Assembly: GCF_041435055.1 (NCBI RefSeq)
Contig: NZ_CP108002.1
Span: forward strand, 3,162,001-3,226,000
Direction: 5' to 3'
Length of the DNA stretch: 64,000 nucleotides
From: Streptomyces sp. NBC_00341
GTDB lineage: Bacteria > Actinomycetota > Actinomycetes > Streptomycetales > Streptomycetaceae
Position numbers and translations under genes: made by a program. Below the pieces are notes generated by a model. That model had not been told where the DNA came from. It did not search any database and saw only the letters and a list, made by a program, of their open reading frames with translations. Below, piece by piece: positions 34,859 to 44,952 of this stretch. Each line of letters begins with the position of its first letter. The first letter of the stretch is position 1.

Positions 34859-35632
34859 TCAGACGCGCGAGTTCCGCAGCGACTGCCACACCGCGCCGGC
34901 CAGTGCGCGCGTCGCCCGGGGGACCGAGAGGTGCTCGTGCTCGCGGTACAGGTTCCAGTTGTACGGGACGAGCGACAGCTTGTTCGAGGACAGCGATCCC
35001 GCCTGGTGGGCCCGGTACACCGCGAGCGGTTCGGCGAGGCCGCGGGCGTCGGCGCCGTCGCGCATGATCGACAGCCACAGGGCGTAGTCCTGGCGCTTGC
35101 GCATCTCCGGCATGAGCCTCGTGCCCAGGGCGTTGCGGTCGTACATGGCGGTGAGGGCGCCGATGTAGTCCTTGACCAGCATCGCGCGGTAGTCCACGTG
35201 CGCCCGCGCGGGGATGACCCGCCCGTTCGGGACCCAGTCGGTGCTGTCGCCCGGGTAGTCGGCGTCCATCTTGAAGTACGAGGTGAACGTCAGAGGCGCG
35301 GTGGCCTCCGCGGCGAAGGCGAGCTGCTTCTCGGCCTTCTCCGGCAGCCACATGTCGTCGGAGTCGAGGAAGGCCACGTAGTCCCCGCGGGCGCGCTCGA
35401 TCGCGAGGTTGCGGGCGCGGCCCGCACCGCCCCGCTCGGGCGCCGACTCCGGCAGCACGCGCTCGTCCTGGGCGGCGAACTCGCGGAGCAGGTCCATGGA
35501 GCCGTCGGAGGACTGGTCGTCGGTGACCAGCAGTTCCAGATCGCTATGGGTCTGCGTGAGCACCGACCGGATCGCTGCCCCCAGCGTCGCGGCCGAGTTG
35601 TACACGGGCATCACTACAGACACCAGGGGCAC
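34859..35632 (-). CDS. Glycosyltransferase family 2
   Basis: 257 aa from the GTG at 35630-35632, which follows AAGGAGA; an upstream TTG extension lacks a ribosome site. GT-A fold motifs: VSVVMPVYNSAATLGAAIRSVL, DDQSSDGS, GGAGRARNLAIERARGDYVAFLDSDD (nucleotide-sugar and metal-binding DxD). No membrane helices. It probably transfers a sugar to a cell-surface or secondary-metabolite acceptor; lacking neighbours of that type, the target is unknown. Confidence 0.88.
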   Translation of the reverse strand: MPLVSVVMPVYNSAATLGAAIRSVLTQTHSDLELLVTDDQSSDGSMDLLREFAAQDERVLPESAPERGGAGRARNLAIERARGDYVAFLDSDDMWLPEKAEKQLAFAAEATAPLTFTSYFKMDADYPGDSTDWVPNGRVIPARAHVDYRAMLVKDYIGALTAMYDRNALGTRLMPEMRKRQDYALWLSIMRDGADARGLAEPLAVYRAHQAGSLSSNKLSLVPYNWNLYREHEHLSVPRATRALAGAVWQSLRNSRV

Positions 35633-35719
35633 AGCGCATCTCCTTGCGGGATCAGGAACGACGGTCCATTCAAGCACCGCATCGGGCAAGAGCTGACACG
35701 CAGGTGGCCGCCCCGCAAA

Positions 35720-35762
35720 CCGCGACGGGCGGGCCGGAGAGAATCCGGCCCGCCCGTCGCGG
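35720..35762 (-). terminator. Hairpin downstream of hppD
   Basis: 18-bp perfect arms (35720-35737, 35745-35762) with a 7-base loop, 16 bases beyond the hppD stop. Confidence 0.88.
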
Positions 35763-35777
35763 TCACTCCCGCGTCGC

Positions 35778-37531
<1,754 letters not shown>

Positions 37532-37547
37532 GCCGAGGAGTGCCGAG

Positions 37548-38195
37548 TTGAGCTTCTGGGAGTATCTGGGCAATCAGCACCAGCAGCTGCTCACCGACGC
37601 GTACCAGCACGTCAGCGCCGTGTTCCAGTGCATGGTCATCGCGACGGCGCTGGGGGTGCTGATCGGCGTCGTCAGCTATCGCAGCGGCTGGGGCGGCTCG
37701 CTGGCGATCACCTCGACGGCGGCCATCCTGACCATTCCGTCCCTCGCCGCGATCGGTCTGCTGATCCCGCTGGTCGGACTCGGTGTGGCGCCGACCGTGA
37801 TCACGCTGACGCTGTACGGGCTGCTGCCCATCGTCCGGAACTCCATCGTCGGGCTGCGCGGCGTCGACCCGGCGCTGGTGGACGCGGCGAAGGGCATCGG
37901 GATGTCCCGGCTCGCCCGGCTCGGCAAGGTGGAACTTCCGCTCGCCTGGCCGCCCATCCTCACCGGTATCAGGGTCGCCACCCAGATGCTGATGGGCATC
38001 GCCGCCATTGCCGCGTACGCCTCCGGGCCGGGGCTCGGAAACGAGATCTTCCGCGGTATCGCCTCGCTGGGCAGTGCCAACGCGCTCAATCAGGTGCTCG
38101 CGGGCACGCTCGGCATCGTCATTCTCGCCCTGATCCTCGACGCCGCGCTGGTGCTGCTGGGGCGTCTGACCATCCCGCGGGGGATCCGTGTCTGA
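37548..38195 (+). CDS. ABC transporter permease, glycine betaine/osmoprotectant type (first)
   Basis: 215 aa from the TTG at 37548, which follows GAGGAG; longer frames start inside the Lrp gene. About five membrane helices and the binding-protein-dependent permease (EAA) loop: VDPALVDAAKGIGMSRLARLGKVELPLAWPPILTGIRVA. It is similar to OpuBB/OpuCB. First of four genes that form a complete quaternary-amine importer; its 3' end overlaps the ATPase start by 8 bases. Confidence 0.88.
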   Translation: MSFWEYLGNQHQQLLTDAYQHVSAVFQCMVIATALGVLIGVVSYRSGWGGSLAITSTAAILTIPSLAAIGLLIPLVGLGVAPTVITLTLYGLLPIVRNSIVGLRGVDPALVDAAKGIGMSRLARLGKVELPLAWPPILTGIRVATQMLMGIAAIAAYASGPGLGNEIFRGIASLGSANALNQVLAGTLGIVILALILDAALVLLGRLTIPRGIRV

Positions 38196-39450
38196 GACCG
38201 CGGCGGAAGACGGACAGGAACCCGCAGTCAACGCCACCTCCGGTGCCACCATCCAGCTGGAGAACCTGACCAAGCTCTATCCGGGCAACCCGAGCCCGGC
38301 CGTGGACAACGTCTCGATGGACATCAAGGCCGGCGAGACCGTGATCCTCGTCGGCCCGTCCGGCTGCGGGAAGTCGACCACCCTGAAGATGATCAACCGG
38401 CTGATCGAGCCGACGTCCGGCCGGATCCGGATCGGCGACGAGGACGTCACCGACATGGATCCGGTGAAGCTGCGCCGGAAGATCGGGTACGCGATCCAGT
38501 CGTCCGGGCTCTTCCCGCACATGACGGTCGCGGAGAACATCGCCCTGGTGCCGAAGATGATCGGCTGGTCGAAGTCGAAGGTGAAGGACCGGGTCGAGGA
38601 GATGCTCGACCTGGTCGGCCTCGACCCGCGCGAGTACCACGGCCGCTATCCGCGTGCGCTCTCCGGCGGTCAGCAGCAGCGGGTGGGCGTGGCGCGGGCG
38701 CTGGCCGCCGATCCGCCGGTGCTGCTGATGGACGAGCCGTTCGGCGCTGTCGACCCGATCACCCGCGACCACCTCCAGGACGAGCTGATCCGGCTCCAGC
38801 ACGAACTGCACAAGACCATCGTCTTCGTCACCCACGACTTCGACGAGGCCATCAAGCTGGGCGACCGGATCGCCGTGCTGCGCGAGCGCTCCCACATCGC
38901 GCAGTTCGACACCCCGGAGGCCATCCTGACCAACCCGACGGACGACTTCGTCTCGGGCTTCGTCGGGGCCGGTGCGGCACTGAAGCGGCTCAACCTCACC
39001 CGGGTACGGGACGTGGAGATCGCCGAGTTCCCGACGGTGACGGTCGACGACCCGCTCCAGTCGGTCTTCAACAAACTGGGCGGCGGCCCGCACAACGAAC
39101 TGCTGATGCTGGACCGCAGGAACCGCCCCTACAAGTGGCTGCGGCGCGGCGACCTGATGCGCGCCCGGGGTTCACTGGCGCGGGCCGGACAGCTCGTGCA
39201 CGACACGGTGACCAGGGACGCCACGCTGCACGACGCGCTGGAAGCGGTGCTGACCGACAGCGGCGGGCGGGTCGCGGTGACCGGGCGGCGCGGCGAGTTC
39301 ATCGGGGTCGTCGACATGCACACCCTGATGAACTCCGTGCACGAACTGCTGGAGGCCGACCGGCTCACCGCCATCGAGCACCAGCACGAGCTCCAGGAAC
39401 TGCGCGGCAACCAGACCGTGCAGGAGCTGGAGGGCGGTGCGGACGTATGA
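38188..39450 (+). CDS. ABC transporter ATPase with CBS domains, osmoprotectant type
   Basis: 420 aa from a GTG start. Walker A GPSGCGKST, Q-loop YAIQSSGLFPHMT, signature ALSGGQQQRVGVARAL, Walker B VLLMDEPFGAVDP and the switch His in VTHDFDEA are present. C-terminal residues ~290-400 form a pair of CBS-like units, which in OpuA/OpuC sense ionic strength and gate transport. It provides energy for the two flanking permeases. Its stop overlaps the next start (ATGA). Confidence 0.92.
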   Translation: MSETAAEDGQEPAVNATSGATIQLENLTKLYPGNPSPAVDNVSMDIKAGETVILVGPSGCGKSTTLKMINRLIEPTSGRIRIGDEDVTDMDPVKLRRKIGYAIQSSGLFPHMTVAENIALVPKMIGWSKSKVKDRVEEMLDLVGLDPREYHGRYPRALSGGQQQRVGVARALAADPPVLLMDEPFGAVDPITRDHLQDELIRLQHELHKTIVFVTHDFDEAIKLGDRIAVLRERSHIAQFDTPEAILTNPTDDFVSGFVGAGAALKRLNLTRVRDVEIAEFPTVTVDDPLQSVFNKLGGGPHNELLMLDRRNRPYKWLRRGDLMRARGSLARAGQLVHDTVTRDATLHDALEAVLTDSGGRVAVTGRRGEFIGVVDMHTLMNSVHELLEADRLTAIEHQHELQELRGNQTVQELEGGADV

Positions 39451-40346
39451 CTCCCAGCTCTCGCTCCCCCGGCCCCTCCGACCCCGGCCCCACCGGTCCG
39501 GTCCCCGCGTCCGACCGGGACCGCCCGCCGGGCGAGCACGACGTCAAGGGCCACGCCTTCCGTGACGAAGAGGAGGAGGAGCCGCCGCCCGCCGCGGCCC
39601 GGCCGGCCCGCCGGATCACCTGGCGCAAGCTGGTGACGGTGCCCGCGGCGCTCGCGGTGGTTCTGATCGTCACCTACGTATGGATCAACAACGTCCACCT
39701 CGACGCCATCGCGGAGAACTCACTCGCGGGCGACACCGTCGAACTGCGCTGGTGGCAGCACGTCAGGCTGACCGCCATCTCGACCTTCTGGGTACTGATC
39801 ATCGCCATTCCGCTGGGCATCGCGCTGACCCGGCGCGGGCTGAACAAGGCCGCCCCGGTGGTCACGGCGATCGCCAACGTCGGTCAGGCGGCCCCGGCGA
39901 TCGGGCTGCTGGCACTGCTGGTCATCTGGCTGGGCATCGGCCCGTCGACCGCGATCACGGGCATGGTGATCTACGCGGTACTGCCCGTGCTCTCCAACAC
40001 CGTCGCCGGCCTCAACGCCATCGAGCCGACCCTGGTGGAGGCCTCGCGCGGGATCGGGATGTCCGCGATGGGGACGCTCTCCAAGGTCGAACTGCCGCTC
40101 GCGGTGCCGCTGATCCTGGCCGGGGTACGGACCGCGCTGGTGCTCAACGTGGGCACGGCGACCCTGGCGACGTTCGGCGGCGGCGGCGGGCTCGGGGACC
40201 TGATCACCTCGGGCATCCAGACCCAGCGGATGCCGGTGCTGGTGCTCGGTTCCGTACTGACGGTGGTGCTGGCGCTGCTGGTGGACTGGCTGGCGTCGCT
40301 GGTCGAGGTCGTGCTGACACCGCGCGGACTGGAGGCGGGGGCATGA
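39447..40346 (+). CDS. ABC transporter permease, osmoprotectant type (second)
   Basis: 299 aa from the ATG at 39447 overlapping the ATPase stop. A 50-residue disordered acidic/Pro-rich N-terminus precedes the first helix (VTVPAALAVVLIVTYVWI). The permease loop reads IEPTLVEASRGIGMSAMGTLSKVELPLAVPLILAGVRTA. The disordered extension is absent from the first permease. It pairs with that subunit to form a heterodimeric channel. The stop overlaps the binding-protein start by 4 bases. Confidence 0.9.
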   Translation: MTPSSRSPGPSDPGPTGPVPASDRDRPPGEHDVKGHAFRDEEEEEPPPAAARPARRITWRKLVTVPAALAVVLIVTYVWINNVHLDAIAENSLAGDTVELRWWQHVRLTAISTFWVLIIAIPLGIALTRRGLNKAAPVVTAIANVGQAAPAIGLLALLVIWLGIGPSTAITGMVIYAVLPVLSNTVAGLNAIEPTLVEASRGIGMSAMGTLSKVELPLAVPLILAGVRTALVLNVGTATLATFGGGGGLGDLITSGIQTQRMPVLVLGSVLTVVLALLVDWLASLVEVVLTPRGLEAGA

Positions 40347-41323
40347 GGAGGAGGTGGTTGCGTACGGCGTCGGTGGCGGCGGCCGCCCTGGCGCTGGTGC
40401 TCTCCGGGTGCGGCCTGAAGAGCGGGTCCCCGATGGTCGACGACGTGAAGCCGGGGTCCGTGGGGAAGGGCGAGCCGCTGGACGGCGCCTCGCTGACCGT
40501 CACCTCGAAGAACTTCAGCGAGAACATCATCCTGGGCCAGATGATCGGCCTGATCTTCAAGGCCGCCGGGGCCGAGGTGCTCGACCGGACGAACCTGCCC
40601 GGCTCGATCAGCGCGCGCGAGGCGATCCGCCAGGGCGACGCCGATGCGATGTACGAGTACACGGGCACCGCCTGGATCACCTATCTGGGCCATTCGAAGC
40701 CGATCGTCAGCCCGCTGAAGCAGTGGGAGGCGGTGCGCGACGCGGACCGGAAGAACGGGGTGACGTGGCTGCCGCAGTCCACCCTGAACAACACGTACGC
40801 GCTCGCCATCAGCAAGCGGAACAACGCGAAGTACCACCTGAAGACGCTCTCCGACGTCGCCGCGCTGGCGAAGAAGAACCCCTCGGCGGTGACGGTCTGC
40901 GTGGAGAACGAGTTCGCCTCCCGCAACGACGGACTGCCGGGCATGGAGAAGGCGTACGGGATGTCGATCCCCGGCGGCAACATCAAGAAGATGGACGCCG
41001 GGATCGTCTACACCCAGGTGTCGAAGTCCAACTCCTGCCTGCTGGGCGAGGTGTTCACCACCGACGGCCGGATCAAGGCGATGGACCTCGATGTGCTGAC
41101 GGACAACAAGAACTTCTTCCCCAACTACAACGCGGCGCCCGTCATCCACACCCCGACCTTCGAGAAGTACCCGGTGATCGCCGCCCTGCTGGACCCGCTC
41201 AGCGCCCGGCTGACCACGGAGGTCGCGCAGCAGCTGAACGCCAAGGTGGACGTCGACGGGGACGACCCGCACAAGGTGGCGAAGGACTGGCTGGTCGCGG
41301 AGGGGTTCATCAAGACGGGATGA
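40343..41323 (+). CDS. Substrate-binding lipoprotein of the osmoprotectant ABC transporter
   Basis: 326 aa. Lipobox LVLSGC ends at about residue 23, followed by an OpuAC-type domain: LTVTSKNFSENIILGQMIGLIF, YEYTGTAWITYLG, NNTYALAISKRNNAKY and EVFTTDGRIKAMDLDVLTDNK. It captures glycine betaine, choline or a related quaternary amine outside the membrane and presents it to the permeases. Last of four genes with overlapping ends, so one operon. Confidence 0.92.
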   Translation: MRRRWLRTASVAAAALALVLSGCGLKSGSPMVDDVKPGSVGKGEPLDGASLTVTSKNFSENIILGQMIGLIFKAAGAEVLDRTNLPGSISAREAIRQGDADAMYEYTGTAWITYLGHSKPIVSPLKQWEAVRDADRKNGVTWLPQSTLNNTYALAISKRNNAKYHLKTLSDVAALAKKNPSAVTVCVENEFASRNDGLPGMEKAYGMSIPGGNIKKMDAGIVYTQVSKSNSCLLGEVFTTDGRIKAMDLDVLTDNKNFFPNYNAAPVIHTPTFEKYPVIAALLDPLSARLTTEVAQQLNAKVDVDGDDPHKVAKDWLVAEGFIKTG

Positions 41324-41390
41324 GGGGCCGCGGCCCGCCCGTCCGTCCACCCATCCACCCCCATCCACCCCCATCCATCCGTCCGTCCGG

Positions 41391-41442
41391 AGTTACAAAG
41401 AAAGCGATGCAAAGAACCTGTTGCAAAGCTTCCTTTGTAACT
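41391..41442. promoter_or_regulatory. Operator region of the ArsR-type regulator, four TTRCAAAG-like boxes
   Basis: Arms 41391-41405 and 41428-41442 form an inverted repeat matching at 14 of 15 positions (AGTTACAAAG...CTTTGTAACT). Between them are two direct copies of (A/T)TGCAAAG. The four boxes end 13 bases before the regulator start and overlap any promoter, fitting autorepression. Confidence 0.7.
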
Positions 41443-41455
41443 CTATGGTTGGGGC

Positions 41456-42070
41456 ATGACAGAGAAAGAGGCCGGGGAAGAGGCCGGCCAGGACGGCACC
41501 CCCAACATGCACACGGTGGACGCCCGCTCCCTGCGCGGGCTGGCCCATCCCCTGCGGATGCGGCTGCTGACCGCCCTGCGGGAGTTCGGCCCGGCGACCG
41601 CGTCCGGCCTGGCGGACCGGCTCGGCGAGTCCAGCGGCGCCACCAGCTACCACCTGCGGCAGCTCGCCTCGTACGGCTTCGTGGAGGACGACCCGGAGCG
41701 CGGCAAGGGTCGTGAGCGGTGGTGGAGGGCCGTTCACGGAGGCATGGCGTTCGAACACGGCGCGGACTTCCTCCGCGACCCGGACCCGGAGATCCGAGGC
41801 GCCATGGGAGTCGTCCTGCACGAGAGCGCCACCCGGCACGCCCAGGAGCTGAACACCTGGCTCGGCACCACGCACGAGTGGCCCAAGGAGTGGGTGCGCT
41901 CCTCCGACCTCAGCGACTTCAAGATGCGCCTCACGCCCGAACTCGCCCTGGAAATGGCGGAGAAGGTCCACGAGCTCATCGAGAGCTACTGGGGGCGGGT
42001 CCCGGAGGGAACCGAGGGCTCAGCCCTGGTCCGCACCCACCTGCACGTCTTCCCGCGCCCGACCGAATGA
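41456..42070 (+). CDS. ArsR-family winged-helix transcriptional regulator
   Basis: 204 aa. The wHTH at about 22-85 reads LRGLAHPLRMRLLTALREFGPATASGLADRLGESSGATSYHLRQLASYGFVEDDPERGKGRERWW, the ArsR/HTH_20 type without metal-binding cysteines. The C-terminal half is helical. It heads a three-gene unit with a 76-residue protein and an MFS exporter, which it probably represses; the operator-rich upstream region supports autoregulation. Confidence 0.88.
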   Translation: MTEKEAGEEAGQDGTPNMHTVDARSLRGLAHPLRMRLLTALREFGPATASGLADRLGESSGATSYHLRQLASYGFVEDDPERGKGRERWWRAVHGGMAFEHGADFLRDPDPEIRGAMGVVLHESATRHAQELNTWLGTTHEWPKEWVRSSDLSDFKMRLTPELALEMAEKVHELIESYWGRVPEGTEGSALVRTHLHVFPRPTE

Positions 42071-42154
42071 CTCGCCGGACGACCCGCCGAACGACCCACC
42101 CGGCGACCCCGTTACCGACCGAACGACCGACCTGACCGAGGGGACCACCGAGCC

Positions 42155-42385
42155 ATGCATCCCGAGACGCACCTTCAGCTGCACGCCATCCGTTCCGCCG
42201 AACTCCAGCGCCACGCGGCCGACTTCCGCCTCACCCACCCCCGGCCCGGCATCGACACCGCCACCGGCTTCCCCGCCCCGCGCACCGGCCTGCGCACCCG
42301 ACTGGGCCTGACCATGGTCGAGTTGGGGCTGCGACTGCTGCCGGACGGGTCCGCCGCGCCGTCCCGCACCGCTCGCACGGCGTAG
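42155..42385 (+). CDS. Small hypothetical protein between ArsR regulator and exporter
   Basis: 76 aa from the ATG at 42155 behind GAGGGGA. The sequence starts HPETHLQLHAIRSAELQRHAADFRL and continues with RTGLRTRLGLTMVELGLRLLP. It looks soluble and basic. No family recognised, but similar small ORFs occur before exporters in Streptomyces. It ends three bases before the GTG of the exporter, consistent with translational coupling. Confidence 0.6.
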   Translation: MHPETHLQLHAIRSAELQRHAADFRLTHPRPGIDTATGFPAPRTGLRTRLGLTMVELGLRLLPDGSAAPSRTARTA

Positions 42386-42388
42386 TCC

Positions 42389-43744
42389 GTGGACGGGGGG
42401 AGGAACACACGGAACCGGCTGCCACTCGTCGCCGTACTGTCCGCCAACTCCATATCCACCGCCGGTACTTCACTCACCCTCATCGGTGTTCCGTGGTTCG
42501 TCCTGGAAACCACGGGCAGCGCCGGCCGGGCCGGGATCGTCGCCTTCTGCGCGACCCTCCCGATCGTCGTCTCCGCCCTGATCGGCGGGCCCGTCATCGA
42601 CCGGATCGGCCGCCGCCGGGTCTCCGTCGCCTCCGACACCGCATGCGGACTGGCCGTCGCCGCAGTGCCGTTGCTCCACTACGCCGACGCCCTCGCCTTC
42701 TGGATGCTCTGCGCCCTGATGGCCGTCAACGGGCTGTTCCACACACCCGGCAACACCGCGCGCTACGTCCTGGTCCCCGACCTCGCCGAACATGCCGGCA
42801 CCACGCTCCCCCGCGCCGCCAGCCTCTTCGACGCGGTCTCGCGCGGGGCCAGGATGGTCGGCGCCGCGCTGGCCGGGGTGCTGATCGCGATGGTCGGCGC
42901 GGAGACCGTACTGCTGCTGGACGCGGCCACCTTCCTCACCTCCGCCGCGCTCATCGCGGCGGGGCTACGGGGCGTGCGCGCGGCCGAGCCCGCCAGGACC
43001 GCCGAACCGGTCTCGCTGCCCACCTACAAGCGCGAACTGCGCGAAGGTTACGCCTACTTGTTCGGCAACCGGCTGCTGCTGGGCGTCGTCGTGATGGTCC
43101 TGATCATGAACGGAACCGACCAGGGCTGGGCCGCCGTCCTGCTGCCGGTCCACGCCTCGGCCGAACTCGGCGGAGCCCGGGATCTGGGCCTGCTCACCGC
43201 GCTGTTCGGGGCGGGCGGCCTGACCGGGGCCCTGCTGTACGGGGCGGTGGGGCACCGGTACTCGCGGCGGGCCGTGTTCAGCGTCTGCGTGATCCTGTGC
43301 GGGGCGCCGAGGTTCCTGGTCGCGGCGCTGACCGGTACGACGTTGCCGCTGGCCGTGACGATGGTGCTGAGCGGGGTCGCGGGCGGCGTGCTGAACCCGA
43401 TCCTGACGACGGTGATCTACGGGAGCGTCCCCGACGCGCTGCGCAGCCGGGTCTCCGGGGCGATCACCGCCGGCTGCGAGCTGGCCATGCCGGTGGGCGG
43501 TCTCGCGGCCGGGCTGCTGGTGGAGAGCGCGGGCGCCTCGGGGGCGCTGCTGGCGATGGGCGGGTGCTACCTGCTCGCGACGCTGAGCCCGCTGGTCTTC
43601 CCGGCCTGGCGGACGATGGACGACGAACCGGGCACGGGTCCGGATGAGCCCTCCGACCCCGCGAAGCGGCCGGTCAGCAGCTCGGGACCTTGCCCCCGTG
43701 ATCCAGTGCCCGCAGCGAGGACACCGCGCCCTTCAGGGTCGTGA
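42389..43744 (+). CDS. MFS exporter (multidrug-type)
   Basis: 451 aa from a GTG start. Twelve helices; MFS motif A-like GGPVIDRIGRRRVSVASD after helix 2 and helix 3 DTACGLAVAAV. Similar to EntS/enterobactin-exporter-like and macrolide-efflux MFS proteins. The last ~40 residues are disordered and overlap the convergent protease gene by 71 bases. Likely under control of the upstream ArsR-type repressor. Confidence 0.85.
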   Translation: MDGGRNTRNRLPLVAVLSANSISTAGTSLTLIGVPWFVLETTGSAGRAGIVAFCATLPIVVSALIGGPVIDRIGRRRVSVASDTACGLAVAAVPLLHYADALAFWMLCALMAVNGLFHTPGNTARYVLVPDLAEHAGTTLPRAASLFDAVSRGARMVGAALAGVLIAMVGAETVLLLDAATFLTSAALIAAGLRGVRAAEPARTAEPVSLPTYKRELREGYAYLFGNRLLLGVVVMVLIMNGTDQGWAAVLLPVHASAELGGARDLGLLTALFGAGGLTGALLYGAVGHRYSRRAVFSVCVILCGAPRFLVAALTGTTLPLAVTMVLSGVAGGVLNPILTTVIYGSVPDALRSRVSGAITAGCELAMPVGGLAAGLLVESAGASGALLAMGGCYLLATLSPLVFPAWRTMDDEPGTGPDEPSDPAKRPVSSSGPCPRDPVPAARTPRPSGS

Positions 43745-44462
43745 CCGGGATCAGCCGCAGCCCGTCGGGAAGCTCGGCGTGCGCCTCCTTGCACTCCGCC
43801 TTCGGTACGAGGAAGACGCTCGCCCCGTCCCGGCGGGCCGCCTGCGTCTTCAGCGAGACGCCGCCGACCGCGCCGACCTTGCCGTCCGCCTCGATGGTGC
43901 CGGTGCCGGCGATGGTGCGGCCACCGGTGAGATCGCCCCCGGAGCCGTCGCCGTCGAGCTTGTCGACGATCCCGAGCGCGAAGAAAAGTCCCGCGCTCGG
44001 GCCGCCCACGTCGGCGAGGTGCAGGGTGACGTCGACGGAGCCGGGCTTCCTGCCGAGGTAGTTCAGCGCGGCGTCCACGGCCGAGTCCTGCGACTCCACC
44101 ATGTCGTCGAGGTTGTGCTTCTCGATCTCCTTCTCGGAGCCGCCGGTCGGGTAGACGGAGTCCCGGGGCATGACCGCCCGATCCGTACGGAACCAGCTGT
44201 CGACCACGTCACTGATCCCGACCTCGGCGTCGGGCCCGGTCGCCACGATCGTCGTCATCCGCAGCTGGCCCTTGGTGGGCCGGGTGGGGGTGCCCTCAAT
44301 GGTGATCACAGGGGCGCCCTTGTCGTCCCCGAGCACATTCGCCGTCGTACCGGGCTGCGCCAGCGTGAACGGCAGCGGCGCGAAGGCGGCCACGCCGAAG
44401 AGGGCGAGCACGGGCAGGGCGCAGAGGGCGAGGGTGCGGGGGCGCGAGAGACGTGTGAGCAC
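43674..44462 (-). CDS. Membrane-anchored Lon-like serine protease (S16)
   Basis: 262 aa. An N-terminal helix (LALCALPVLALFGVAAFAPLPF) anchors an extracytoplasmic domain. The Lon-type proteolytic core has the catalytic Ser156 in GGPSAGLFFALG and probable partner Lys205 in VGGVSLKTQAARRDGA. It lacks the AAA+ module and, unlike YlbL-type relatives, shows no clear PDZ domain, the region 40-130 being divergent. Substrate unknown. Its 3' end overlaps the exporter gene on the other strand. Confidence 0.83.
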   Translation of the reverse strand: MLTRLSRPRTLALCALPVLALFGVAAFAPLPFTLAQPGTTANVLGDDKGAPVITIEGTPTRPTKGQLRMTTIVATGPDAEVGISDVVDSWFRTDRAVMPRDSVYPTGGSEKEIEKHNLDDMVESQDSAVDAALNYLGRKPGSVDVTLHLADVGGPSAGLFFALGIVDKLDGDGSGGDLTGGRTIAGTGTIEADGKVGAVGGVSLKTQAARRDGASVFLVPKAECKEAHAELPDGLRLIPVTTLKGAVSSLRALDHGGKVPSC

Positions 44463-44952
44463 CCGCCCAATCTAACCGGACCCGCCTGTGCGATGTGCCC
44501 TGTCGGGGCGCGGGGTTCCTTGGTGCGGGCTCCGTCCTCAATCGCCGGACGGGCTTAATTGTGCGGGTACCCCGCGGGGTGCGCCCTGCCCGGTGGGTGG
44601 GGGGCGGTGCCCCTCCGGGGCGTCTCCTCAAAAATGGCGTGTTCACCCGGGACCGCGAGGGACCCGGGTCGTACGCCATTTCCTACGGGGACTCCCCTGC
44701 ACGTCCCCACCCCTGCCGCAGACGCGCGACGGCAGGGTTCGGGGGCGTGCAGGGGAGTCCCCGCAGAACGACGAACACAGACCCGGGTACGCAATACGGA
44801 CCCCCGCACGTTCGTCGTTTGAGGAGACGCCCCGGAGGGACCCCGAACCCCCACCCACCGGACAGGCGGCCCCGCACCCGGCGGAGCACCCGCACCCAAG
44901 CCCGTCCGGCGATTGAGGACAAAACCCGCACCCCGGAACCCCGCACCCCGCG
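44463..44952. repeat. Very large imperfect inverted repeat with nested hairpins
   Basis: 490 bases with no convincing gene. Outer arms: about 44507-44632 is inverted at about 44818-44943 (perfect 21-base blocks 44536-44556 with 44897-44917, and 44612-44632 with 44818-44838; most of the rest matches). Inside lie an AAATGGCGT...ACGCCATTT hairpin (44632-44683), a central 18-bp perfect stem (44686-44703 with 44746-44763), and an AACGACGAAC...GTTCGTCGTT hairpin (44767-44819). Open frames here exist only because of the symmetry and GC content. Confidence 0.85.

Noticed and set aside
41340..41390. CCATCCACCC-type short repeats, considered as a CRISPR-like or satellite array
   Set aside because: Only a few degenerate copies of a pyrimidine-rich hexamer with no spacers; a simple-sequence tract.
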